Assembly: GCF_030409945.1 (NCBI RefSeq) | Contig: NZ_JAUFQV010000035.1 | Location: forward strand, 124,001-188,000 | Length of the DNA: 64,000 nt | Direction: 5' to 3' | Origin: Vibrio tapetis subsp. quintayensis | GTDB lineage: Bacteria > Pseudomonadota > Gammaproteobacteria > Enterobacterales > Vibrionaceae | Part shown: positions 16,768 through 25,022 of the stretch, one piece after another | How positions within the stretch are numbered: the stretch's first letter is position 1 | Layout of the letters: each line of letters begins with the position of its first letter | The notes under the pieces: generated by a model | Told to the model about the DNA's origin: nothing | The model's database searches: none | What the model saw: the letters and a program-made list of their open reading frames with translations, nothing else | Translations under genes and position numbers: made by a program

Positions 16768-18207
16768 GTGCTTAAATTTCGCTGGCCGCGTTCTCTGGTT
16801 GGTCGAACGTTATGGCTAACCTTATTGGCGGTTGCTGTTGCACAGGGAATTGCGACCATGATTTGGTACTCGCAATCTAAAAGCCGTGAGCTTGAGGGGA
16901 TCCGATCTGCCTCTTCAAGTATGGCGACCATGTTTGCTTCTACCGTTAATTTCTTCCAGTCATTGCCTCTTGAATATCGCCATATTGTATTGGACCAAAT
17001 CCGAAATATGGGCGGCACTCGATTTTTTGTTTCATTTAACGATGAGCACCTAACGATCGAGCCGATAAATAGTTCCCCTTTAAAAGAAGCGTCTATTGAT
17101 GCGGTTAAAAATGTCCTGGCACAAAAGCTACCCAAGGCGCATCACATTAGTGTGGAGTTTTCTCGTCCGGATAAGCTCAGAATTTTAAAAAATGACATCT
17201 ACTTGAGCGATCTGCCGAAATCATGGGCTCATCACACCTTAACTTTACAGCCAATAAATCCTCCTATTTTAGTGGTTCAAATTGAACTTGCTACGGATGA
17301 ATGGTTGTATATCGCAGCCTTGTTGCCTGCCCCTTATGTGAGCTTAGAAGATGAAATCCTTGGGACCGATCAATTGATCTTTCTCTTTTTCTCGACCTCG
17401 TTATTACTCTTACTCACTTACTTAATGATCCGGCGTCAGGTCAAGCCACTTAAGCGTCTGGCACAAGCGGCAAACGACTTGAGTCTAAATATCGATCAAG
17501 CGCCTTTGGCGGAAGAGGGCGCGTCGGAGTTAGTGACGGCAACTCGAGCATTTAACCGGATGCAGCTGCGGATTAATCGCTATATTACCGATAGAGAAAC
17601 GCTTTTTTCGGCTATTTCACATGATCTTAAAACGCCGATTACTCGTTTAAGGTTACGAACAGAGTTGCTTGAAAGTGACGCCAAACGCGAAAAATTCAGC
17701 CAAGATTTAAACGATCTTGAGATGATGGTTAAAGGAGCACTTCAGTGCGTAAGAGAAACCGACATTCATGAGAACACTGAGTGGGTCGATCTTAACGACA
17801 TGCTGGCAAGCATTGCAGAGAGCCACAACCACAAGCAACTTAATGTTGTGCTGCCAGTAGATAGGATTCCGCCATTGTGGGTTAAACCGTTAGCGATAAA
17901 GCGCGTGCTGACTAATCTGATAGATAACGGCGTAAAATATGGCAATAAAGTCAGAGTCTTTGCCTATGATAACGACACCGGGCTTGAATTGATTGTTCTT
18001 GATGAAGGCTCTGGTATCCCAGAAGATAAACTCGAAGCGGTATTTGAACCATATTATCGCTTAGCAAAAGACGCCGACGGTCATGGGTTAGGCCTAGGGA
18101 TCAGCCGCAGTATCGTGCATGCACATGGCGGAGATCTCATTATTTACAATTCTATTAACGGTGGTTTAGAGGCTAAAGTCTTGATACCACACGATCTTGA
18201 TGACTAA
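16768..18207 (+). CDS. Sensor histidine kinase (GtrS-like)
   Basis: 479 residues, starting with GTG at 16768, three bases after the regulator's stop. Membrane helices lie at about 12-30 and 208-226, enclosing a periplasmic sensor domain. HAMP follows, then the H-box AISHDLKTPITRLRLR with His285, the N-box (LIDNGVKYG) and G-boxes (DEGSGIP, GLGLGISRS). The position directly before a sugar-binding protein gene suggests it senses hexose or a derivative, as GtrS senses 2-ketogluconate/6-phosphogluconate in Pseudomonas. The actual ligand is unknown. Confidence 0.9.
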   Translation: MLKFRWPRSLVGRTLWLTLLAVAVAQGIATMIWYSQSKSRELEGIRSASSSMATMFASTVNFFQSLPLEYRHIVLDQIRNMGGTRFFVSFNDEHLTIEPINSSPLKEASIDAVKNVLAQKLPKAHHISVEFSRPDKLRILKNDIYLSDLPKSWAHHTLTLQPINPPILVVQIELATDEWLYIAALLPAPYVSLEDEILGTDQLIFLFFSTSLLLLLTYLMIRRQVKPLKRLAQAANDLSLNIDQAPLAEEGASELVTATRAFNRMQLRINRYITDRETLFSAISHDLKTPITRLRLRTELLESDAKREKFSQDLNDLEMMVKGALQCVRETDIHENTEWVDLNDMLASIAESHNHKQLNVVLPVDRIPPLWVKPLAIKRVLTNLIDNGVKYGNKVRVFAYDNDTGLELIVLDEGSGIPEDKLEAVFEPYYRLAKDADGHGLGLGISRSIVHAHGGDLIIYNSINGGLEAKVLIPHDLDD

Positions 18208-18225
18208 TGTAACAGCCTTGTTACA
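18208..18225. promoter_or_regulatory. Perfect inverted repeat upstream of the gts-like operon
   Basis: TGTAACA-GCCT-TGTTACA, 7-bp arms, starting at the base after the kinase stop codon and about 130 bp before the binding-protein gene. There is no T tract, so it looks like an operator rather than a terminator. The binding factor is unknown. Confidence 0.5.
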
Positions 18226-18354
18226 CTGGTATTACTCTTTGTTGCAATCTTCTGTGCCGGGTCGGATTAAGCTCTAGTCAATCGAGGAAATCAATGCCGT
18301 ACCGCGTTTCCTCTTTTTGGCTAAATCCAATACACACGGACGATGGTAATTATA

Positions 18355-19602
18355 ATGAATATGAATAAAACCCTACTAAGCATCTCCCTACTTGCCGCTT
18401 CTTCTTTTGCTCAAGCTGGCGAAGTTGAAGTTCTCCACTGGTGGACATCAGGTGGTGAGGCGAAATCTATTGCAGTTCTAAAAGATATGCTTGAAGAAGA
18501 TGGCCACAGCTGGAAAGATTTTGCGGTCGCTGGTGGTGGTGGCGAAAGTGCCATGACAGTATTAAAAACTCGTGCAGTTTCTGGCAACCCTCCGTCAGCG
18601 GCACAAATTAAAGGCCATGATATTCAAGAGTGGGGTGGCTTAGGTTTCCTTACTAATCTTGATGACGTTGCAAAACAAGGCGGTTGGGACGAAGCGGTAC
18701 CAAGCATGGTGACAGACATCATGAAATGGGATGGCGAGTACGTTGCGGTTCCTGTAAACGTTCACCGTGTTAACTGGTTATGGGCAAACCCAGAAGTACT
18801 CGAGAAGTCGGGCGTATCAGTACCAACAACACTTGATGAGTTCTTTGTTGCCGGTGACAAAATTAAAGCCGCTGGATTTATTCCGTTGGCGCATGGTGGT
18901 CAACCTTGGCAAGACGCGACCGTATTTGAAGCCGTTGCACTCGATGTATTAGGTTCAGAAGACTACGTAAAAGCGTTTGTAGATCTTGATATGGACGTGC
19001 TGTCTGGTCCGAAAATGGTTGAAGTATTCACTAAGTTCCAACGTATCCATGACTACATTGATAGCAACTCGCCAGGGCGTGACTGGAACGTTGCCACCTC
19101 GATGGTTATCAATGGTGAAGCAGCAATGCAAATCATGGGTGACTGGGCGAAAGGTGAATTTACTGCCGCAGGAAAAATGCCAGGTAAAGACTTCATCTGT
19201 GCACCAGCTCCGGGTACTGCGGGTCAGTTTACTCATAACGTAGACAGCTTTGCGTTCTTTGAATTAAAAGATCCTGAGAACATCAAAGCTCAGAAAGCAC
19301 TTGCAGCCACTATTCTTGACAAGAAATTCCAAGAAGTCTTCAACCTGAACAAAGGTTCGATTCCTGTACGTCTAGATATGGATATGTCTAAGTTTGATTC
19401 ATGTGCGTTAGACGCAATGGCAACCTTCAAATCTACCGCTAAAACGGGTGACCTAGTGCCGAGTATGGCGCATGGCATGTCAACAACAAGCTACGCTCAA
19501 GGCGCTATCTTTGACGTTGTCACTAACTTCTTTAACGATCCAAAAGCAGACCCAGCAAAAGCCGCTAAGACACTGGCTAAAGCGGTGAAATCTGCAATGT
19601 AA
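18355..19602 (+). CDS. gtsA: Glucose/mannose-type ABC substrate-binding protein (GtsA-like)
   Basis: 415 residues from ATG 18355; an upstream in-frame ATG at 18343 is possible but lies too close to any RBS. The signal peptide (MNMNKTLLSISLLAASSFAQA) is followed by GEVEVLHWWTSGGE, the typical start of glucose-binding proteins of this family. Further signatures are AVPVNVHRVNWLWANP and GDWAKGEF. Two cysteines far apart (FICAP, DSCAL) could form the family's disulfide. A strong intercistronic hairpin separates it from the permease genes. The sugar is assigned by family resemblance to Pseudomonas GtsA. Confidence 0.88.
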   Translation: MNMNKTLLSISLLAASSFAQAGEVEVLHWWTSGGEAKSIAVLKDMLEEDGHSWKDFAVAGGGGESAMTVLKTRAVSGNPPSAAQIKGHDIQEWGGLGFLTNLDDVAKQGGWDEAVPSMVTDIMKWDGEYVAVPVNVHRVNWLWANPEVLEKSGVSVPTTLDEFFVAGDKIKAAGFIPLAHGGQPWQDATVFEAVALDVLGSEDYVKAFVDLDMDVLSGPKMVEVFTKFQRIHDYIDSNSPGRDWNVATSMVINGEAAMQIMGDWAKGEFTAAGKMPGKDFICAPAPGTAGQFTHNVDSFAFFELKDPENIKAQKALAATILDKKFQEVFNLNKGSIPVRLDMDMSKFDSCALDAMATFKSTAKTGDLVPSMAHGMSTTSYAQGAIFDVVTNFFNDPKADPAKAAKTLAKAVKSAM

Positions 19603-19612
19603 TGAACCCCCT

Positions 19613-19643
19613 GAAAAGCTTCTCCATGGTGGAGCAGCTTTTC
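19613..19643. terminator. Intercistronic stem-loop between gtsA and gtsB
   Basis: GAAAAGCT-t-CTCCA / TGGAG-c-AGCTTTTC around a 3-nt loop, with no T tract after it. It probably protects the gtsA 3' end or partly terminates transcription, raising binding-protein levels above permease levels, as the malE-malF hairpin does in E. coli. Confidence 0.7.
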
Positions 19644-19698
19644 CTTTGATGCCGCAGCCAAGGCGGCGGCGTTAAGGTTTTTTTTACAAGGATTCGTA

Positions 19699-20619
19699 AT
19701 GGAGCGTATTGTGACTATACCTACTACTCGCTCAGCACCTAAAAAAAGCTTCGCTGACCGGTTGCAAAACTGGCTGCCGAAAATCGTTCTTGCACCCACT
19801 ATGTTAGTGACTGTGGTGTGTATTTACGGGTATATTTTTTGGACTGCTGCGTTATCAATGACAAACTCGCGTTTTTTACCAAGTTTTAAGTTTGTTGGCT
19901 TTGCACAATACGAAAAGCTAATGGAAAACGACCGCTGGATCACGTCGATTACTAATCTCGCGATCTTTGGTGTGTTGTTCTTAATTATCGCGATTGCACT
20001 TGGTGTGTTTCTGGCCATTTTTTTGGATCAGAATATTCGACAAGAGGGTGCAATTCGAACCATTTATCTCTACCCAATGGCGTTGTCATTCATTGTGACG
20101 GGTACGGCTTGGAAGTGGATTCTAAACCCAGGTCTTGGCATTGAGAAAATGGTGCACGACTGGGGCTTTACCGACTTTAAATTCGATTGGCTCGTCAACT
20201 CTGAAATGTCTATCTATACCTTGGTTATTGCGGCTATATGGCAATCATCAGGCTTTGTTATGGCGATGTTTCTCGCAGGCTTACGTGGTATCGACTCTTC
20301 GATCATCAAAGCGGCGCAAATTGATGGCGCGAGCTTACCAAAAATTTATTTAAAAATCATTTTGCCTTGCTTACGCCCAGTGGTGTTTAGTGCGGTGATC
20401 ATTACCTCTCATATTGCGATTAAGAGTTTTGACTTAGTGACAGCATTAACCTCAGGTGGACCTGGTTATTCTTCAGATTTACCGGCCTTGTTTATGTACT
20501 CACATACCTTTACTCGTGGCCAAATTGGCCTAGGTTCAGCCAGTGCTATGGTGATGTTAGCCGGTATATTGGCGATTTTGGTTCCTTATCTTTATTCCGA
20601 ACTTAGGGAGAAAAAATGA
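19699..20619 (+). CDS. gtsB: Sugar ABC permease (GtsB-like)
   Basis: 306 residues with six membrane helices. The first is at about 35-58 and is preceded by a cytoplasmic basic tail. The EAA loop reads KAAQIDGASLPKIYLKIILP (about residues 202-221), and the family motif LTSGGPGYSSDLPA follows. RBS AAGGA precedes the ATG. Its stop overlaps the gtsC start by 4 bp (ATGA), so translation is coupled. Confidence 0.92.
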   Translation: MERIVTIPTTRSAPKKSFADRLQNWLPKIVLAPTMLVTVVCIYGYIFWTAALSMTNSRFLPSFKFVGFAQYEKLMENDRWITSITNLAIFGVLFLIIAIALGVFLAIFLDQNIRQEGAIRTIYLYPMALSFIVTGTAWKWILNPGLGIEKMVHDWGFTDFKFDWLVNSEMSIYTLVIAAIWQSSGFVMAMFLAGLRGIDSSIIKAAQIDGASLPKIYLKIILPCLRPVVFSAVIITSHIAIKSFDLVTALTSGGPGYSSDLPALFMYSHTFTRGQIGLGSASAMVMLAGILAILVPYLYSELREKK

Positions 20620-21476
20620 TGACGTCTTCATTTAATTGGTCTCGTGCTTTTCTCTATGCGGTGTTGATTTTCTTTTGCCTGTTTTATCTGATGCCTCTGT
20701 TCGTCATGGTCATCACTTCGTTCAAAACCTTGCCAGATATTAAAGCGGGTAACTTGATGACACTGCCACAAGAGTGGGTGTTTGGGGCTTGGGATAAAGC
20801 TTGGTCAAGTGCTTGTACTGGGGTGAAATGTGAGGGGATCAAAGGCTATTTTTGGAACTCGTTCCAAATGGTGATTCCTGCTGTGTTGTTTTCAACATTA
20901 TTGGGTGCATTTAACGGTTATGTAGTCACGAAGTGGCAGTTCAGAGGGTCCAACTTGTTCTTCAGCTTGTTGCTTTTTGGTTGTTTTATTCCGTTCCAAG
21001 TTATCTTACTGCCAATGGCGGCAGTGTTAGGTAAGTTAGGACTGGCTAACACCACAACGGGCTTGGTGATTGTGCACGTAATTTACGGTATGGCCTTTAC
21101 TACTCTATTTTTCCGTAACTTCTACATTGGTATTCCAGACGAGTTAGTCAAAGCCGCTAAGTTGGACGGTGCAGGATTCTTTACTATTTTCTTTAAGATT
21201 CTATTACCGCTTTCAACGCCAATCATCATGGTAACCATTATTTGGCAGTTCACATCCATTTGGAATGACTTCCTATTTGGCGTGGTCTATTCCGGTTCGG
21301 ACACTCAACCAATAACGGTCGCATTGAATAACTTAGTAAACACCAGTACCGGAGTTAAAGAATATAACGTAGACATGGCAGCCGCCATTATTGCCGCATT
21401 GCCGACATTAGTCGTGTATGTATTGGCAGGTAAGTATTTTGTGCGCGGTTTGACCGCAGGCTCAGTGAAGGGATAA
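20616..21476 (+). CDS. gtsC: Sugar ABC permease (GtsC-like)
   Basis: 286 residues with six membrane helices. The EAA loop is KAAKLDGAGFFTIFFKILLP (about residues 178-197). It starts at 20616 within the gtsB stop (ATGA overlap). The C-terminus FVRGLTAGSVKG is typical for the second permease of this class. It is followed 3 bp later by the ATPase gene. Confidence 0.92.
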   Translation: MMTSSFNWSRAFLYAVLIFFCLFYLMPLFVMVITSFKTLPDIKAGNLMTLPQEWVFGAWDKAWSSACTGVKCEGIKGYFWNSFQMVIPAVLFSTLLGAFNGYVVTKWQFRGSNLFFSLLLFGCFIPFQVILLPMAAVLGKLGLANTTTGLVIVHVIYGMAFTTLFFRNFYIGIPDELVKAAKLDGAGFFTIFFKILLPLSTPIIMVTIIWQFTSIWNDFLFGVVYSGSDTQPITVALNNLVNTSTGVKEYNVDMAAAIIAALPTLVVYVLAGKYFVRGLTAGSVKG

Positions 21477-21479
21477 ACG

Positions 21480-22592
21480 ATGGCTACTTTACAACTTAAA
21501 CAAATTCGAAAAACGTATCGTAATGCTGATCAAGAAACCCTTAAGGGCATTGATATCAGCATCGATTCAGGTGAGTTCCTTATTTTGGTTGGACCGTCTG
21601 GTTGTGGTAAATCCACTCTGATGAATACCATTGCAGGGCTTGAAGACATCAGCGCAGGCGAAATCGTCATTGACGGCGTGGATGTGGCTCAGGTTGAACC
21701 AAAAGATCGCGACATCGCTATGGTGTTTCAGTCTTACGCTTTGTATCCAAACATGACCGTGTATGAGAACATTGCTTTCGGTTTACGCATTAGAAAGATG
21801 TCGAATGAAGCCATTGATGCGGAAGTAAAACGTGTCGCTGAAATGCTGCAAATTGATGTGTTACTCGACAGAAAACCAAGCATGCTTTCTGGTGGCCAGA
21901 GACAAAGGGTTGCCATGGGCCGTGCCCTTGCTCGTAAGCCGAAGCTTTACTTGTTTGATGAGCCATTATCTAACCTTGATGCCAAGCTTAGAGTTGAAAT
22001 GCGTCATCAGATCAAGCGATTACATCAACAGTTAAACACCACTATTGTTTATGTAACACACGACCAAATCGAAGCCATGACATTGGCTGATCGTATTGCG
22101 GTAATGAAAGATGGTGAATTGCAACAGTTGGGCACACCGAAGGAAATCTATAACAAGCCAAATAACATGTTTGTCGCGGGCTTTATGGGTTCACCGTCGA
22201 TGAACTTTATTCATACCATGGTTGACCTGGACAGCAACGATAATCCAGTGATTAAGGTGGTTGGCACTAACGAGCAGGAGCACCACATTAAGCTGCCTGA
22301 TTCTATGCGCGATCAAGATGGTAAGAAAGTCGTGATCGGTTTACGCCCAGAGCACATTACAGAGCAACCAGGGGAAGACGAAACGGTTTCGACTCAGTTA
22401 GACCTACTATTAGAAGTGCTCGAACCAACAGGGCCAGACACGATTGCGATGGTGAAAGTCAACGACCAAGAAATTGCGTGCCGATTATCACCAGAATTTG
22501 ATGTGAACGCAGGTCAAATTGCCCCATTACATTTCGACTTATCGAAAGCGGTTATTTTTGATGCGGCGACAGAACAACGAATCGTTTATTAG
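21480..22592 (+). CDS. gtsD: Sugar ABC transporter ATPase (GtsD/MalK-type)
   Basis: 370 residues. It has a canonical Walker A (GPSGCGKST), Q-loop FQSYALYPNMT, signature LSGGQRQRVAMGRAL, Walker B LFDEPLSNLDAKLR and H-loop YVTHDQIEAMT. The C-terminal TOBE region (about 240-370) carries GLRPEH. It completes a full gtsABCD-like operon under the adjacent two-component system. A terminator lies about 150 bp downstream. Confidence 0.93.
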   Translation: MATLQLKQIRKTYRNADQETLKGIDISIDSGEFLILVGPSGCGKSTLMNTIAGLEDISAGEIVIDGVDVAQVEPKDRDIAMVFQSYALYPNMTVYENIAFGLRIRKMSNEAIDAEVKRVAEMLQIDVLLDRKPSMLSGGQRQRVAMGRALARKPKLYLFDEPLSNLDAKLRVEMRHQIKRLHQQLNTTIVYVTHDQIEAMTLADRIAVMKDGELQQLGTPKEIYNKPNNMFVAGFMGSPSMNFIHTMVDLDSNDNPVIKVVGTNEQEHHIKLPDSMRDQDGKKVVIGLRPEHITEQPGEDETVSTQLDLLLEVLEPTGPDTIAMVKVNDQEIACRLSPEFDVNAGQIAPLHFDLSKAVIFDAATEQRIVY

Positions 22593-22743
22593 GTTTGTAG
22601 AAATTAAAGCTGACGACATTGGGGAATGAGTCAGTTTTTGAGCGGGGGAGAAAGGTGTACTGAGTAAGCGATTGCTTTGGCTCAAAGTTGCGAACAAAGT
22701 GCATTTGCTCATTTAGTGACGGATGGAACATCATTGTCATAAA

Positions 22744-22780
22744 GGCCTTAGTTATCAAAAGATAGCTAAGGTCTTTTTTT
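22744..22780 (+). terminator. Intrinsic terminator after the gts-like operon
   Basis: Stem CCTTAGTTATC / GATAGCTAAGG with an AAAA loop and one T-G pair, followed by seven T residues. It lies about 150 bp after the gtsD stop. Confidence 0.85.
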
Positions 22781-23038
22781 ATTTAAGGTAAGAAGAGGGG
22801 ACTGGTATCGTTAACGGGCTGATAAGTGGTCTTTAGGTTATCGACTCAGGGGTTAGATTTTCGCAGTTGATTAATTCCCCGAGATGCAATATTGTACAGG
22901 CAGGTTGATTGGACGCCTGCCTCGCAAAAGCGCACGTACCAATGTCGCGGCTAACATGTCGCATTAAAATTTTCTTCAGTTTATACGCTGAATACCTTCT
23001 GAAACCGATAGCGAGTAGGTTCAATATAGGAGAGCATC
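22781..23038. other. Intergenic region with a 7-bp inverted repeat
   Basis: About 260 bp without a credible ORF. AGGCAGG (22898-22904) and CCTGCCT (22916-22922) can pair around 11 nt. It lies 117-141 bp upstream of the next gene and may be a regulator site or a structured leader. The RBS AGGAGAG sits just before the ATG at 23039. Confidence 0.4.
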
Positions 23039-23470
23039 ATGCGTATAGAACAAGTAAACCTCGTCGAATTTTGGCTATTTGAAGCCAAGCTACTGCATAA
23101 ACACGTTAAGTCTGAGCGGAAATCACATTCCCTTCCAGTGCTGCGTCGCCTACTCAATCAAAAAGTCCTTGTTGGATTATCATTACCCGAATTGCAAAAA
23201 GACGTGTCGATCGTTCAGCGTAAGCATTTGCTGCAATTGGTATCGATAGAGAACGGATTTGCAAGCTGGGTGGCGTTTAAGCAAAGACTTGAATCTGCGT
23301 CGGATTCTTCCGGACAGTACCTTCCAGAGCGAATCAAACTTAAGAATATTGGCTATCCCGCCCTGTGGTTTTCAACGATGGATGAAGCGGTTAGTTACGC
23401 AAATATTCATGGTGGAGAGGCCATTCCAGTTGGTAGCCAAGCGGTGCTTGCGATTAATCATTCGGCGTAA
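23039..23470 (+). CDS. Hypothetical protein of unknown function
   Basis: 143 residues with no signal peptide or membrane segment. The N-terminal half is basic and helical and includes KHLLQLVSIENGFASWVAFK. That pattern resembles the LAxExGFxSWxxLK helix pair found at the start of some ankyrin-repeat and glyoxalase-like proteins. The C-terminal half (IGYPALWFSTMDEAVSYANIHGGEAIPVG) may be a small alpha/beta unit. It has a good RBS (AGGAG) and is followed by a perfect hairpin, so it is a real single-gene unit. I do not recognise the family. Confidence 0.7.
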   Translation: MRIEQVNLVEFWLFEAKLLHKHVKSERKSHSLPVLRRLLNQKVLVGLSLPELQKDVSIVQRKHLLQLVSIENGFASWVAFKQRLESASDSSGQYLPERIKLKNIGYPALWFSTMDEAVSYANIHGGEAIPVGSQAVLAINHSA

Positions 23471-23480
23471 ATGACTAAAT

Positions 23481-23510
23481 GCGAAGTAGAGTGCTCTACT
23501 TCGCTCTTTC
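23481..23510. terminator. Perfect 11-bp hairpin after the hypothetical gene
   Basis: GCGAAGTAGAG-TG-CTCTACTTCGC followed by TCTTTCC. The stem is very strong but the T tract is weak. It is a likely terminator for the upstream gene. Confidence 0.65.
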
Positions 23511-23741
23511 CACGATTCAGCGTATTCCAACTCACACTAAACAAGACGTGTTCAGGTGCCTTTATTCTTATTGCAGTGACACACGCTTCAGTAAAAAGAG
23601 GACTTTGCGTGCTTTGTTCATTATTGACGCGACTGTCCCTACAATTAATTGTTCTGTTGAATGACTTTTGAGTAACAAAGTGTTGCGACTTTGTTGGTTT
23701 TTTGTTTTATTGACCAACTACGCTCAGATTTAGGAATCAAG

Positions 23742-24917
23742 ATGAATAGGAATGTTTGGCTGCTTTCACTGTGTCAGGCTTTGTTGATGACGGGGAACAT
23801 ATTACTGATCTCGGTGATTGGCTTGATAGGCAAACAGATTGCGCCAAGTGTCGGTATGATTACTTTGCCCGTTGCGCTGCAGTTTTTAGGTCTGATGGCC
23901 GCGACTATTCCGGCGTCTTTGATTTCGGGTAAGCTCGGGCGAAAGAGAGGGTTTAGCATTGGCAATGTAGTCGGCATCACAGGGGCTAGCTTGGCAACTT
24001 ACGCGTTGTCTCAGCAACACTTTTACCTGTTTTGTTTTGCCACCTTCTTACTCGGCATCGGTATTGGCTTTGGTACGCTTTATCGGTTTGCTGCTATTGA
24101 GGTGTGTGACGAAAATGCTCGTCACCGTGCGATTTCTATCTCGATGGCGGGTGGCGTCCTTGCAGCTGTACTTGGGCCAAACTTAGCGATCATGTCTCAA
24201 CAGTGGTCGCAAGATGGCTTGTACATTGGCGCGTTCGCTTCGTTAATCGGCCTAAATATCCTCGCTCTTGTTATCTTACAAACGATCCAGTTCCCTAAGG
24301 TTTCTTTCAATAGCCAAACACTTAAAGCTGATCCCATCAGTGAGATAGTTAAAGCGCCTAATTTTGTTGGCGCGGTGTTTGCCGCCATGGTGGCTTATGC
24401 GGTGATGAATATTTTGATGACAGCGACGCCACTTGCAATGATTGGTTGTGGGTTCGACTTTACCAAAGCCGCAGGTGTGATTGAGTGGCACGTGTTAGGG
24501 ATGTTCGTACCGGCATTTTTTACCGGGACCTTAATTGAAAAATTCGGTTCAAGGGTGATGATTTTAGCGGGTGGGGTGCTGTTTGTGCTTTGTATCGCCA
24601 TCAACATCCATGGCGAATCTATTTGGCACTTTAGGGCGGCTTTGGTTGTGCTAGGTGTTGGTTGGAACTTTATGTTTATCTCGGCCACGGGTTTGTTTAG
24701 CCAATCATACCAATCACAGAATAAAGCCAAAGCTCAAGCATTGAATGAATTTGTGGTATTTGGGTGCGTGACGGTTACGGCGCTGCTCTCTGGCTGGCTA
24801 GAGTCGACTGCCGGGTGGCAAAACCTCAACATCTATGTATTACCCTTCGTTCTAGCGGTGATCGTCTTGTTTGCGTTTAGCGCTCGAAAATCTCGTACTT
24901 TGAAGCAATCTGTTTAA
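23742..24917 (+). CDS. MFS transporter
   Basis: 391 residues from ATG 23742, chosen because AGGA lies 6 bp upstream; a longer frame from 23691 has no RBS. About twelve membrane helices can be counted. The loop 2-3 motif is degenerate (SGKLGRKRGF), and the central loop (about 190-205) is charged. Substrate unknown. The 270 bp before it hold only the preceding hairpin and probably its promoter. Confidence 0.9.
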   Translation: MNRNVWLLSLCQALLMTGNILLISVIGLIGKQIAPSVGMITLPVALQFLGLMAATIPASLISGKLGRKRGFSIGNVVGITGASLATYALSQQHFYLFCFATFLLGIGIGFGTLYRFAAIEVCDENARHRAISISMAGGVLAAVLGPNLAIMSQQWSQDGLYIGAFASLIGLNILALVILQTIQFPKVSFNSQTLKADPISEIVKAPNFVGAVFAAMVAYAVMNILMTATPLAMIGCGFDFTKAAGVIEWHVLGMFVPAFFTGTLIEKFGSRVMILAGGVLFVLCIAINIHGESIWHFRAALVVLGVGWNFMFISATGLFSQSYQSQNKAKAQALNEFVVFGCVTVTALLSGWLESTAGWQNLNIYVLPFVLAVIVLFAFSARKSRTLKQSV

Positions 24918-25022
24918 AGCATCGCAATGCCGAGTGTTAGTCCCATTGCTACTGTCGATGCCGATTGACCGGTGAACGCCTTATTTTAGTAATTGTCTTA
25001 CTCCCAGGCTGAAGGTACGCAT

